This document shows positions 8,468 through 15,883 of a stretch of DNA of 64,000 bases, piece by piece. The DNA is from [Clostridium] aerotolerans DSM 5434. Lineage in GTDB: Bacteria; Bacillota; Clostridia; Lachnospirales; Lachnospiraceae. The DNA is taken from positions 532,151-596,150 of the forward strand of contig NZ_JHWJ01000001.1 in assembly GCF_000687555.1 (NCBI RefSeq), given 5' to 3'. A program made the position numbers and the translations under genes. The notes under the pieces are model-generated. The model was not told the origin of the DNA, ran no database searches, and saw only the letters and a list, made by a program, of their open reading frames with translations. Position 1 is the first letter of the stretch; each line of letters begins with the position of its first letter.

Positions 8468-9892
8468 ATGAACAAGTTGAAAACGAAGTTTCCTGATCAC
8501 TTTTTATGGGGAGCATCCTCATCTGCATTTCAGATTGAAGGTGGCTGGGATGAAGGCGGAAAAGGACCTACGGTTGCAGATATAAACTCCTTTAAGCGTT
8601 CTCATCTACAGGCAGACAGTAAGGTTGCCAGCGATTTCTTCCATCACTGGAAAGAGGATATCGCTCTGATGAAAGAGATGGGACTTAATATTTACCGTTT
8701 TTCCATTGCCTGGGCAAGAATCATACCAGATGGCGACGGGGAAATCAATCAGACAGGAATTGATTTTTATAATGATGTCATTAACTGCCTGTTAGACAAT
8801 GATATTCAGCCATTTATCACCTTATATCACTTTGATCTTCCCTATGCACTGGTTGAAAAGTACAATGGCTGGGAATCCAGAGATTGCGTAAAGGCATTTG
8901 AGCGCTATGCTAAAATCTGTTTTCAAACATTTGGTGACAGAGTGACCTATTGGCAGGTTCATAACGAGCAAAACCTCATGGTCCGCGTGGATGAACGAGT
9001 GAACATTACCGCAGAAGGCAGCTGGGAGGCCGACCGCCAGAGAGCGCAGATGGATTATCACATGTTCCTGGCTCATGCGCTTGCAGTGAAAGCGTGTCAT
9101 TCCATCATTCCGGAAGGGAAAATCGGTCCGGCAGTATCTTCCACCTGTACTTATCCGGAGAGTAACCGTCCGGAAGATGTATGGGCAGCCCGGTTAAATG
9201 ACTGGTTTAAGACAGATTACTGCCTGGACATGCATTACTATGGCCAGTATCCAGGGTATTACATGCGTTATCTGGAGGAGAGAAATATCGTTCCCATTAT
9301 GATGCCGGAGGATGAGGAAATATTAAAGGATGCAAAGATGGATTTCATTGCCCTGAATTATTATCGAACTCTTTGCGTTAAGTATCTGCCTGCGGATGAA
9401 ACTCATCCTGTAGGTGAGAGAGCGTTCCCGATCAATCAGGTTGATTTTGACCAATATGGATATTTCCATCATCTGAAAAATGAGCATCTTGCTTCCAGTG
9501 AATACGGAGCACAGATTGACCCGCTAGGCCTTCGAACCGTATTAAATAATTATCATCAAAAATATCATCTTCCTCTAATCGTTACAGAAAATGGACTGGG
9601 TACCGCCGACACCTTAACGGAAGACGGTAAGGTTCATGACGATTATCGAATCGATTACTTGAGGGCTCATATTCTGGCTTGCAGCCAGGCAATAGAAGAC
9701 GGAGTTGAGATGCTGGGTTATTCCCCATGGACCTTTATGGACCTTCTTAGCTCCCACGAGGGATTTAAGAAACGTTATGGTTTCATTTATATCAATCGTG
9801 ACGATCATGACTTAAAAGATATGAGCCGTATCAAAAAAGACAGCTTTTACTGGTATCAGCGGGTAATTGAAACGAACGGGGAAGAACTCTAA
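8468..9892 (+). CDS. bglA: 6-phospho-beta-glucosidase, GH1
   Basis: This 474-residue cytoplasmic glycoside hydrolase family 1 enzyme cleaves the phosphorylated disaccharide or aryl-glucoside delivered by the PTS, releasing glucose-6-phosphate and an aglycone or glucose. The N terminus FPDHFLWGASSSAFQIEGGW is the GH1 signature. The acid/base glutamate is in WQVHNEQN and the nucleophile glutamate in IVTENGLG. NEQ instead of the usual NEP is a known variation in bacterial phospho-glucosidases. It lies 12 bases after the EII gene with AAAGGAG before its ATG, so the two are translated from one message. Confidence 0.93.
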   Translation: MNKLKTKFPDHFLWGASSSAFQIEGGWDEGGKGPTVADINSFKRSHLQADSKVASDFFHHWKEDIALMKEMGLNIYRFSIAWARIIPDGDGEINQTGIDFYNDVINCLLDNDIQPFITLYHFDLPYALVEKYNGWESRDCVKAFERYAKICFQTFGDRVTYWQVHNEQNLMVRVDERVNITAEGSWEADRQRAQMDYHMFLAHALAVKACHSIIPEGKIGPAVSSTCTYPESNRPEDVWAARLNDWFKTDYCLDMHYYGQYPGYYMRYLEERNIVPIMMPEDEEILKDAKMDFIALNYYRTLCVKYLPADETHPVGERAFPINQVDFDQYGYFHHLKNEHLASSEYGAQIDPLGLRTVLNNYHQKYHLPLIVTENGLGTADTLTEDGKVHDDYRIDYLRAHILACSQAIEDGVEMLGYSPWTFMDLLSSHEGFKKRYGFIYINRDDHDLKDMSRIKKDSFYWYQRVIETNGEEL

Positions 9893-9914
9893 ATAACAGA
9901 AATGGGGTTTGGTT

Positions 9915-10772
9915 ATGAGGGTTGTTAAGGTAATGAATAATTCTCTGCTGCTGGCGCTTGACGACAGCGGCAGAGAAGTGATCCTGATGGGAAAGGGAAT
10001 TGGATTTAATAAATCCATCGGACACCATTTAAAAAGTGAAGACATTGAGAAAGTGTTTGTCTTAAAGGACCGGTCCATTTCAAAGAATATCATCCGTCTT
10101 GCATCTGAAATTGACAGTACTTATTTTGAACTGGCAAAGCAGGTGATTGACCATGCCATAGAAGCCTATGGCATGGTTTTAATGGAGCACATTTATCTGG
10201 GGCTGACGGACCATCTTTCTTTTGCTGTAAAAAGATATCATGAGGGGATTTTAATACAGAATTTTTATACACAGACATTAAAGCGCTTTAATCCAAAAGA
10301 ATTCCAGGTCGGATTATATGCCCTGCAGCTTGTGAGGGAGCAGCTGCATGTGGACTTACCCCAGGATGAGGCCGGCAACATTGCCTTTCATTTTATCAAT
10401 GCCCAAACAAATAACTCTGATAGCACTGACAACCAGACCATATTTGAAACCGTTCAAGGAATTTTAGATATTGTGAAATATAACTTCTCCATTATTTACA
10501 ATGAAGAGGGGATCGGTTATACCCGTTTCGTCACTCATTTGCGGCTCTTTGCACAACGGCTTGTCAATGGCAGTCAGGATTTATATGATTATGAGGATTC
10601 TTTTTATACTCATGTCATTGAAAGCTGTCCAAGGGAGTACGACTGTGTGAAAAAAATTGGGATCTTTATTCAGGAAAAATTTGATTCCAGACTGTCCAGA
10701 CAGGAAGAAATGTACTTAACGGTCCATATTCATCGGATATTGGAGGAATACTCTCAGCAGAACAGGAAATGA
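9915..10772 (+). CDS. licT: LicT/BglG-family transcriptional antiterminator
   Basis: This 285-residue protein has an N-terminal CAT RNA-binding domain (MRVVKVMNNSLLLALDDSGR, about 1-57) and two PRD domains. PRD1 (about 65-170) contains the histidine-bearing region MEHIYLGLTDHLSFAVKRY and PRD2 (about 170-280) the region GIGYTRFVTHLRLFAQRL. It would bind the RAT element at 6384 and prevent termination when inducer is present; phosphorylation of PRD histidines by EII and HPr tunes it. An upstream TTG at 9909 is possible, but the ATG at 9915 fits the family N terminus. The last four bases overlap the MFS gene. Confidence 0.92.
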   Translation: MRVVKVMNNSLLLALDDSGREVILMGKGIGFNKSIGHHLKSEDIEKVFVLKDRSISKNIIRLASEIDSTYFELAKQVIDHAIEAYGMVLMEHIYLGLTDHLSFAVKRYHEGILIQNFYTQTLKRFNPKEFQVGLYALQLVREQLHVDLPQDEAGNIAFHFINAQTNNSDSTDNQTIFETVQGILDIVKYNFSIIYNEEGIGYTRFVTHLRLFAQRLVNGSQDLYDYEDSFYTHVIESCPREYDCVKKIGIFIQEKFDSRLSRQEEMYLTVHIHRILEEYSQQNRK

Positions 10773-11962
10773 AGGGACACAAATTGAATGAACAAACTTT
10801 TACTGGCAAACAGGAAATCCGTTTTCTTGCTATGGTTTCCCTCTTTTGGTTTGCGCAGTACATATACATTCCCTATCAAACGACTTATCTGACTTTTTTA
10901 GGTGTCAGCAGTGCATTTACCGGAATGGTCTTAGGCGCTTATGGGATTACCCAGCTGGTATTTCGGCTTCCCATAGGACTCTGTGCAGATTCCATCGGAA
11001 GGCATAAATGTTTCATTATGGCAGGAACGTGTTTTTCCGGTCTTGCCTCCTTGTTTCGGATATTCTGGGGCAATGGGATGGGATTTTTAGCAGCAAATCT
11101 CTTTTCAGGCCTTGCTTCGGCCATGTGGATATCTTTTATGGTGTTTTACACCAATCACTTTTCAAACAAAAACCAGCAGGAAGCCACCAGCAGGATCGTA
11201 ATGTTTAATAACCTTGGCATGCTCGTTGGTTTTCTGTTAAGTACCATTGGCTACAGCAGAATCGGGATGAAGGGGATCTGCATTCTCAGCGTGTGTGCCG
11301 GACTGCTAGCCTTTGTTCTCTCGCTTCAAATTAAAGAACCATGTAAAAAGACTGGAGAGGCTGATATAAAAGACCTTCTCTCAGTGTGTAAGTTGAAACG
11401 GTTATGGTTATTTTCCATACTTGCTCTCATTCAGCAGGGCATTCAGCTTACGACGGTAATGTCATTTACAAATCAGATCCTAAAAGACCTTGGAGCTTCC
11501 AACGGGCTTGTTGGATTATCTTCTATCATATATATGGTTTCAGCAGTGGGGTTTGCCGCTTTTGCTTCCACCTTTCTCTGTTGCAGGAAAGGCCCCAGAT
11601 TCTGGATACCTATCGTCTTTGTCATTGTATCTGTATACTGTATCCTGGTACCGTCGGCAAATAAAATCTCAGAGCTTTTATTCCTGCAGATACTGCCTGG
11701 AATGTCTACCGGTATTTTGTTTTCTTATCTTAATTCTGAGGCAATGTGTGGAATTCCATTGGAAAAGCGTTCCACAGCCATGGGGCTTTTTCAGGCAGTA
11801 TATGCCATTGGTATGACTACATTTCCAATCTTTACGGGAGCCCTGGCCTCTGTTTTTAGTATCCATTTCGGTTATCTGGTGCTGGCAGGGATTTCTCTCA
11901 TAGGTACTGTGGTATCTACGGTATACTATATCAATAGAAGCAGAACTGAAAGAAAGTGTTAA
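10769..11962 (+). CDS. Major facilitator superfamily transporter
   Basis: This 397-residue protein has twelve predicted membrane helices and an MFS motif-A-like loop (GLCADSIGRHK) between helices 2 and 3. The ATG overlaps the stop of licT by four bases, so it is translationally coupled and co-regulated with the beta-glucoside genes. A role in exporting the aglycone of aryl-glucosides, or in sugar efflux, is plausible from context. Nothing in the sequence fixes the substrate. Confidence 0.82.
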   Translation: MKGHKLNEQTFTGKQEIRFLAMVSLFWFAQYIYIPYQTTYLTFLGVSSAFTGMVLGAYGITQLVFRLPIGLCADSIGRHKCFIMAGTCFSGLASLFRIFWGNGMGFLAANLFSGLASAMWISFMVFYTNHFSNKNQQEATSRIVMFNNLGMLVGFLLSTIGYSRIGMKGICILSVCAGLLAFVLSLQIKEPCKKTGEADIKDLLSVCKLKRLWLFSILALIQQGIQLTTVMSFTNQILKDLGASNGLVGLSSIIYMVSAVGFAAFASTFLCCRKGPRFWIPIVFVIVSVYCILVPSANKISELLFLQILPGMSTGILFSYLNSEAMCGIPLEKRSTAMGLFQAVYAIGMTTFPIFTGALASVFSIHFGYLVLAGISLIGTVVSTVYYINRSRTERKC

Positions 11963-12024
11963 GAGGCTTTAACGAAACAAATCTGTAATGACTAATAGCA
12001 TAAAAATATAATACCTCTTACTGG

Positions 12025-12085
12025 AAAATACGTCTTGAACAGAATTCCGCACTACGCTGGAAGCTGGTCAAGACGTATTTTTATT
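12025..12085 (+). terminator. Terminator of the PTS operon
   Basis: AAAATACGTCTTGA (12025-12038) pairs with TCAAGACGTATTTT (12068-12081) and is followed by Ts. It also lies downstream of the convergent subtilase gene and may serve both strands. Confidence 0.85.
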
Positions 12086-12135
12086 GCTTGATATTGTAAA
12101 GAGCTATTAAGTAACAGCCCATCAGGTCTCTGACT

Positions 12136-13809
12136 TTAAACAACGGAAAGCCGTTCAAATATATGATAAATATCCACCTGGCCATATCCCCAGATGTTGT
12201 TGGGGTATTGATAAAGATCATTTCTTCTTGCGCCTCGGATAATCATACGATTAACCTGCAGACCAGTCATTTCTGTATAATTTCCCCGGGCAAACCCCCA
12301 TTCCATTACCATGGCGGCAACGCCGGTGGCATGGGCACAGGCAGCGCCTGAACCGGTCAGGGTGCCATACTGGTTACCTGGAATGGCACAGGGGATTCGG
12401 TAACCAGGAGCAGCTATATCTGGAACTACATCACCAAATCTGGTATAGCCTCTTCCCGACTCTTCCAGGATCAAGTCGAAAAACTGATTGTAGGCGGCTA
12501 CCGTAAGAGGATTCTTTGAGTTTCCAGGCGAAGTGATGGTGGTATTCGGTGTTGAAATCTGAAAATAGGTTTTATTGGTTATGAGATTACCGGAGGGAAG
12601 CCAGGCGTGAACAAAAAAAGGCTCGTTTTCCATGCTGTGGATTTTTAGCAGCCATGGTCCTGGTATAGGATTTTCAAAGCGAGCTAAAATCACTTGATCC
12701 CCAGTCTCTCCATCCATATCTATGTTATTGACCCAGACGCATGAATTGTCCGCGATAAGCTGATATTTTTCGCATCGGTTAAGGGAGGGAGGCCTTCCTT
12801 CCAGAAATTCCCCGTTAGGTGAAACAATATCCAGGGTAATTCTTCCGGGCGGAAACGGCCAGATTTCCATAGAAAACCTCTTATCCTGTTCTCCTACGTT
12901 TAAATAAAATTCATTTTCAAAGGGAGGGGAAGTGATGTTGTGGTAATAATGGCGGCGTTTATCTGCTTCATTCCCTGCTGCTACAGTTACATTGGTTCTC
13001 TGGAGATTTACAATGCTGTCTATATAACTAGACAGGGCACTTCTTCCTCCATGACCTCCCTGGCTGCTGCCAAGAGCAATACAAATAATAACTGGGCGGC
13101 TTAATTGCCGGGCAAGAGAAAGTAAAAAACGGATTCCCAGCATGATATCGGATTCTTGATAACACAAGGCATCTTCTGGTACTGCAAAGATATCCTTTAA
13201 GCTTTTTTTTGCCTCTTTCAGCTTTACAACAGCCAGTTTTGTCTGGGGCGCTACTCCCATAAAGGAATGTTCCTGATTGGGGGTGCCGGAAATAATGCTG
13301 GCGATTGCCGTTCCATGACCATGAGTGTCAACGCTTGGAACAATGCTTAAGGGTGCGGTAGACATTAAAGCAGTATCAATGTTGGTTTTTGTATAGACGG
13401 AACCGAATTCAAAGCCTTTTGGAGGCGTTCCGTTTTGATCGGTCTGATCCCAGATAGAGAGAATCCGGCTGGAGCCATCGTGATTACGAAAGGCAGGGTG
13501 TTGATAATCAATCCCTGTATCAATAATTCCGATGATAATTCCCAGGCCAAATAAATTCAGGCCAGGTTCTCTTTGGATGCTTCCAATTCCGGATTTTTCT
13601 ACACTCACCTTAGAAGCCAGAGTATAAAGAGAGGGGAAACTGCTGTAAGGATAGATTCCAAGATCACAGGCATTCATTTGGCTTCTATGCAAGTGGAGAA
13701 GAGAGTGCTTATCGTTAATCATCGTTACATTGCCTTTGTCAACCGATTCGGGAATCAGGGCATTGCTTATGATTAAATCATAATATTCATTGTCCAAAAT
13801 TTTTTGCAT
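12136..13809 (-). CDS. Subtilisin-like (S8) protease of the clostridial Csp type, possibly inactive
   Basis: This 557-residue S8-family protein has no signal peptide and has the large jelly-roll insert between His and Ser regions seen in clostridial Csp germination proteases. Catalytic Asp97 (IIDTGIDYQHP), His165 (THGHGTAIAS) and oxyanion Asn280 (VAAGNE) are present. In the serine motif, residues 485-490 read TGSGAA where the family normally has GTSxA, so the nucleophile column appears to be Gly488, with Ser487 one place earlier. The tail RGARRNDLYQYPNNIWGYGQ is typical of the clade. The start has GGAGGC upstream. A role in spore coat or germination processing is inferred; the serine shift suggests a pseudoprotease like CspC or an unusual active site. 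Confidence 0.85.
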   Translation of the reverse strand: MQKILDNEYYDLIISNALIPESVDKGNVTMINDKHSLLHLHRSQMNACDLGIYPYSSFPSLYTLASKVSVEKSGIGSIQREPGLNLFGLGIIIGIIDTGIDYQHPAFRNHDGSSRILSIWDQTDQNGTPPKGFEFGSVYTKTNIDTALMSTAPLSIVPSVDTHGHGTAIASIISGTPNQEHSFMGVAPQTKLAVVKLKEAKKSLKDIFAVPEDALCYQESDIMLGIRFLLSLARQLSRPVIICIALGSSQGGHGGRSALSSYIDSIVNLQRTNVTVAAGNEADKRRHYYHNITSPPFENEFYLNVGEQDKRFSMEIWPFPPGRITLDIVSPNGEFLEGRPPSLNRCEKYQLIADNSCVWVNNIDMDGETGDQVILARFENPIPGPWLLKIHSMENEPFFVHAWLPSGNLITNKTYFQISTPNTTITSPGNSKNPLTVAAYNQFFDLILEESGRGYTRFGDVVPDIAAPGYRIPCAIPGNQYGTLTGSGAACAHATGVAAMVMEWGFARGNYTEMTGLQVNRMIIRGARRNDLYQYPNNIWGYGQVDIYHIFERLSVV

Positions 13810-13822
13810 GAATTGCCTCCTG

Positions 13823-13836
13823 TGCCTTACAAGGCA
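13823..13836. promoter_or_regulatory. Short palindrome before the subtilase start
   Basis: TGCCTT-AC-AAGGCA forms a perfect 6-base inverted repeat between the subtilase ribosome binding site and its likely promoter. It could be an operator or a tiny leader hairpin; the function is unknown. Confidence 0.35.
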
Positions 13837-13936
13837 AAGTATATGTATAATAGTATGCAGGGGGTGCGTGGGGTTTGCATAAAACTGATATTATAAGAGA
13901 CGAAACGGTAAAATGTGCAAAAATAAAAAATAATGA

Positions 13937-13997
13937 TTGCTTTTTTCATCAATTGGAACTATAATGAGTACACACTCAATGAATGGTTGGTCATTAT
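13937..13997 (+). promoter_or_regulatory. TetR-gene promoter with probable operator repeats
   Basis: TATAAT at 13960-13965 has a weak -35 (TTGCTT, 13937-13942) at 17 bases. Immediately downstream lie GAGT-ACAC-ACTC and AATGA-N8-TCATT inverted repeats, covering the likely start of transcription. This is where an autorepressing TetR protein would bind. Confidence 0.5.
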
Positions 13998-14579
13998 ATG
14001 AAATCAAAAAGACAGATACAAAAAGAGAATACGAGGCAGAAGATACTGGATACGGCATATCGGGTATATATGGAGCAGGGGTTTGGCGCGCCGACCGCTG
14101 AGATAGCAAGAGAAGCGGGCGTTTCTCACGGTTCTGTATTTTCCCACTTTCAGTCGTTGAATGAACTGCTGGAATGCCTGATCGAAGGTTTTGGCACATC
14201 TCTTGCCTTGGAGATTCGAAGGCTTGCAGAGGAAAGCGGGAGTGTGGAAGAGCTTCTGGAGATGCATCTGGTAATTTTAAGCCGTCATGAGGAATTTTAT
14301 ACCCGGCTCATGACAGAAAGAAGTCTGCTTCCAAAAGAAGTGCAATATACCTTTGCCAATACCCAGACTACCATTGCCCATCATTTTAGCCGTATTTTTG
14401 AGGAGGAAATAAACAAAGGGACCATTAAGGATATTCCTACCCATATGCTTTATTCCACATGGCTTGGGATGATTCACTATTATTTATGGAATAAAGATTT
14501 TTTTGCGCCCCAAGGCCCGGTAATCAGCCGTTACTCCAGGGAATTAAAAGATACCTTTCTAACGCTGATAAGATGTTAA
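13983..14579 (+). CDS. TetR/AcrR-family transcriptional regulator
   Basis: This 198-residue regulator has an N-terminal TetR HTH (TRQKILDTAYRVYMEQGF, then TAEIAREAGVSHGSVFSHF, about residues 18-58) and an all-helical ligand-binding C-terminal domain. Neither the ATG at 13983 nor the one at 13998 (MKSKRQIQKE) has a strong ribosome binding site; the second may be the real start. It heads an apparent operon with the zinc-ribbon and CMD genes, 14 bases away from the former, and probably represses its own transcription. The ligand is unknown. Confidence 0.88.
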   Translation: MVGHYMKSKRQIQKENTRQKILDTAYRVYMEQGFGAPTAEIAREAGVSHGSVFSHFQSLNELLECLIEGFGTSLALEIRRLAEESGSVEELLEMHLVILSRHEEFYTRLMTERSLLPKEVQYTFANTQTTIAHHFSRIFEEEINKGTIKDIPTHMLYSTWLGMIHYYLWNKDFFAPQGPVISRYSRELKDTFLTLIRC

Positions 14580-14593
14580 CAGGAGGAAATAGG

Positions 14594-14836
14594 ATGAAGA
14601 TATGTATCGCTTGTGGAATGCCTATGGAAAATGCTTCTGATTTTCCAGGAGGCGATATGGATAAGGATTATTGTGTTCATTGTGCAAGACCAGATGGGAC
14701 CATGCAGTCATTTGAAGAGAAAAAAGCAAGCACAGTTGGTTTTATAATGAAAACCCAGGGATTTGATGAATCTGCAGCCATTGAGATTGCGTTAAACGGC
14801 ATGAAAAAGCTGCCAGCCTGGAAGCATTGCTTCTAG
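14594..14836 (+). CDS. Small zinc-ribbon protein
   Basis: This 80-residue protein has a CX2C pair at Cys4/Cys7 (CIACGMPM) and a second at Cys27/Cys30 (YCVHCARPDG), the pattern of the putative zinc-ribbon family (Pfam Zn_ribbon_2). The C-terminal half is helical. AGGAGG lies eight bases before the ATG at 14594. The longer frame starting at 14573 has no ribosome binding site and overlaps tetR. It sits between a TetR regulator and a CMD protein, but its biochemical role is not known. Confidence 0.8.
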   Translation: MKICIACGMPMENASDFPGGDMDKDYCVHCARPDGTMQSFEEKKASTVGFIMKTQGFDESAAIEIALNGMKKLPAWKHCF

Positions 14837-14867
14837 GGGTAGGAGATCATAGAGAGGAGAATTTATT

Positions 14868-15182
14868 ATGCAGGTAAGTAATGCATTTCAGACATTTCAA
14901 GAGGAGGCACCAGAGGTTCATAAAGCATGGATGGAGACCATTCAGAAATTAGATGCAGCAAGCGCTCTGGACAAAAAGACAGAGGAGTTAGCCTATATCG
15001 CAGTGATGGCGGCTGTAAAGCTGGATAGCGGTATCCCCTTCCACGTGCAGATGGCAAAAGCTCACGGCGCTACGAGAGAAGAGATCATAAGCAGCGTAAT
15101 GGTTGGGCTTCCGGCCGTAGGCAATACAGTGATACATTCTCTTCCCATCGCATTAAAAGCCTTTGATGGAGAAGGTAAATAA
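14868..15182 (+). CDS. Carboxymuconolactone decarboxylase-family (AhpD-like) protein lacking cysteines
   Basis: This 104-residue CMD-fold protein shows the core TEELAYIAVMAAVKLDSGIP followed by FHVQMAKAHGATREEI. AhpD-type members carry a CX2C-X3-H redox site here; this protein keeps the histidine (FHVQ) but has no cysteine at all, so peroxidase or disulfide chemistry is unlikely. The start follows GAGAGGAG. It is the last gene of the TetR operon and ends just before a strong terminator. The substrate is unknown. Confidence 0.85.
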   Translation: MQVSNAFQTFQEEAPEVHKAWMETIQKLDAASALDKKTEELAYIAVMAAVKLDSGIPFHVQMAKAHGATREEIISSVMVGLPAVGNTVIHSLPIALKAFDGEGK

Positions 15183-15186
15183 AAAA

Positions 15187-15245
15187 ATTCCCCCTTATGC
15201 TTCGGTTTAATCAGAAAAAGCCGAAACGTAAGGGGGTTCTTTTTG
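15187..15245 (+). terminator. Terminator between the TetR operon and the nitroreductase gene
   Basis: CCCCCTTA and TAAGGGGG arms, extended by a GCTTCGG/CCGAAAC inner stem, are followed by TTCTTTTT. The reverse strand has a matching T run, so it is probably bidirectional. Confidence 0.85.
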
Positions 15246-15247
15246 AA

Positions 15248-15799
15248 TTATTTGTTAGAGGCTTTTCCTTCCTGAATGCCCTCAAAGGAGTTGTAGAAAA
15301 CAGTGTGCTCCATCTCATATCTGGTTCCATGGAGCTGATGAGGGACACAGTCTTCTCTGGGATATCCCAGAGGAAGTAGTGCGACTGGAATAAGATAATC
15401 AGGGATTTGAAAAGCAGACCGAATCGCTTCCGGATCAAAATGTCCTACCCAGGTAGTGCCAAGTCCCAGAGCAGCAGCCTGGAGCATCATCTGAGTGGTT
15501 ACAATGCTGGCATCCACCACACCCATATCTTCCTTATCATAGGACCGCTTCCAGCTCGCTGTCTTATCGTAGCATACCAGAAGTGCCATGGGAGCATAAA
15601 AATGATAAACCGTACATGATTTTAATTGTTCCAGATTTTCTTCACTATCAATGACAAGAATCCTTTGAGGTTGAAAATTAACAGCGGTAGGAGCGAGTCT
15701 TCCTGCTTCCAGTATTAAATCCAGCGTTTCCTTTTCCACTTTCTTGTTACTGAATTTTCTCACAGAGTAACGTTCTTTGACCAGTTCTAAGAAATCCAT
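15248..15799 (-). CDS. Nitroreductase-family flavoprotein
   Basis: This 183-residue FMN-dependent oxidoreductase of the NfsB/NOX family starts MDFLELVKERYSVRKFSNKKV, the usual FMN-binding N terminus with RYSVRKF. It continues with GRLAPTAVNFQPQRI and the C-terminal AAALGLGTTWVGHFDPE loop. Such enzymes use NAD(P)H to reduce nitro groups, quinones or enones. The start has AAGGAGAGG upstream. It stands alone between a convergent terminator and the GH94 gene. The physiological substrate is unknown. Confidence 0.88.
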   Translation of the reverse strand: MDFLELVKERYSVRKFSNKKVEKETLDLILEAGRLAPTAVNFQPQRILVIDSEENLEQLKSCTVYHFYAPMALLVCYDKTASWKRSYDKEDMGVVDASIVTTQMMLQAAALGLGTTWVGHFDPEAIRSAFQIPDYLIPVALLPLGYPREDCVPHQLHGTRYEMEHTVFYNSFEGIQEGKASNK

Positions 15800-15883
15800 A
15801 TTTTCCTCTCCTTACAGATTTTTCTAGTTATTATATCATGAAATTTAAAAAAGGGCAAAGCCGTAATGACCTTGCCCTGAGAC

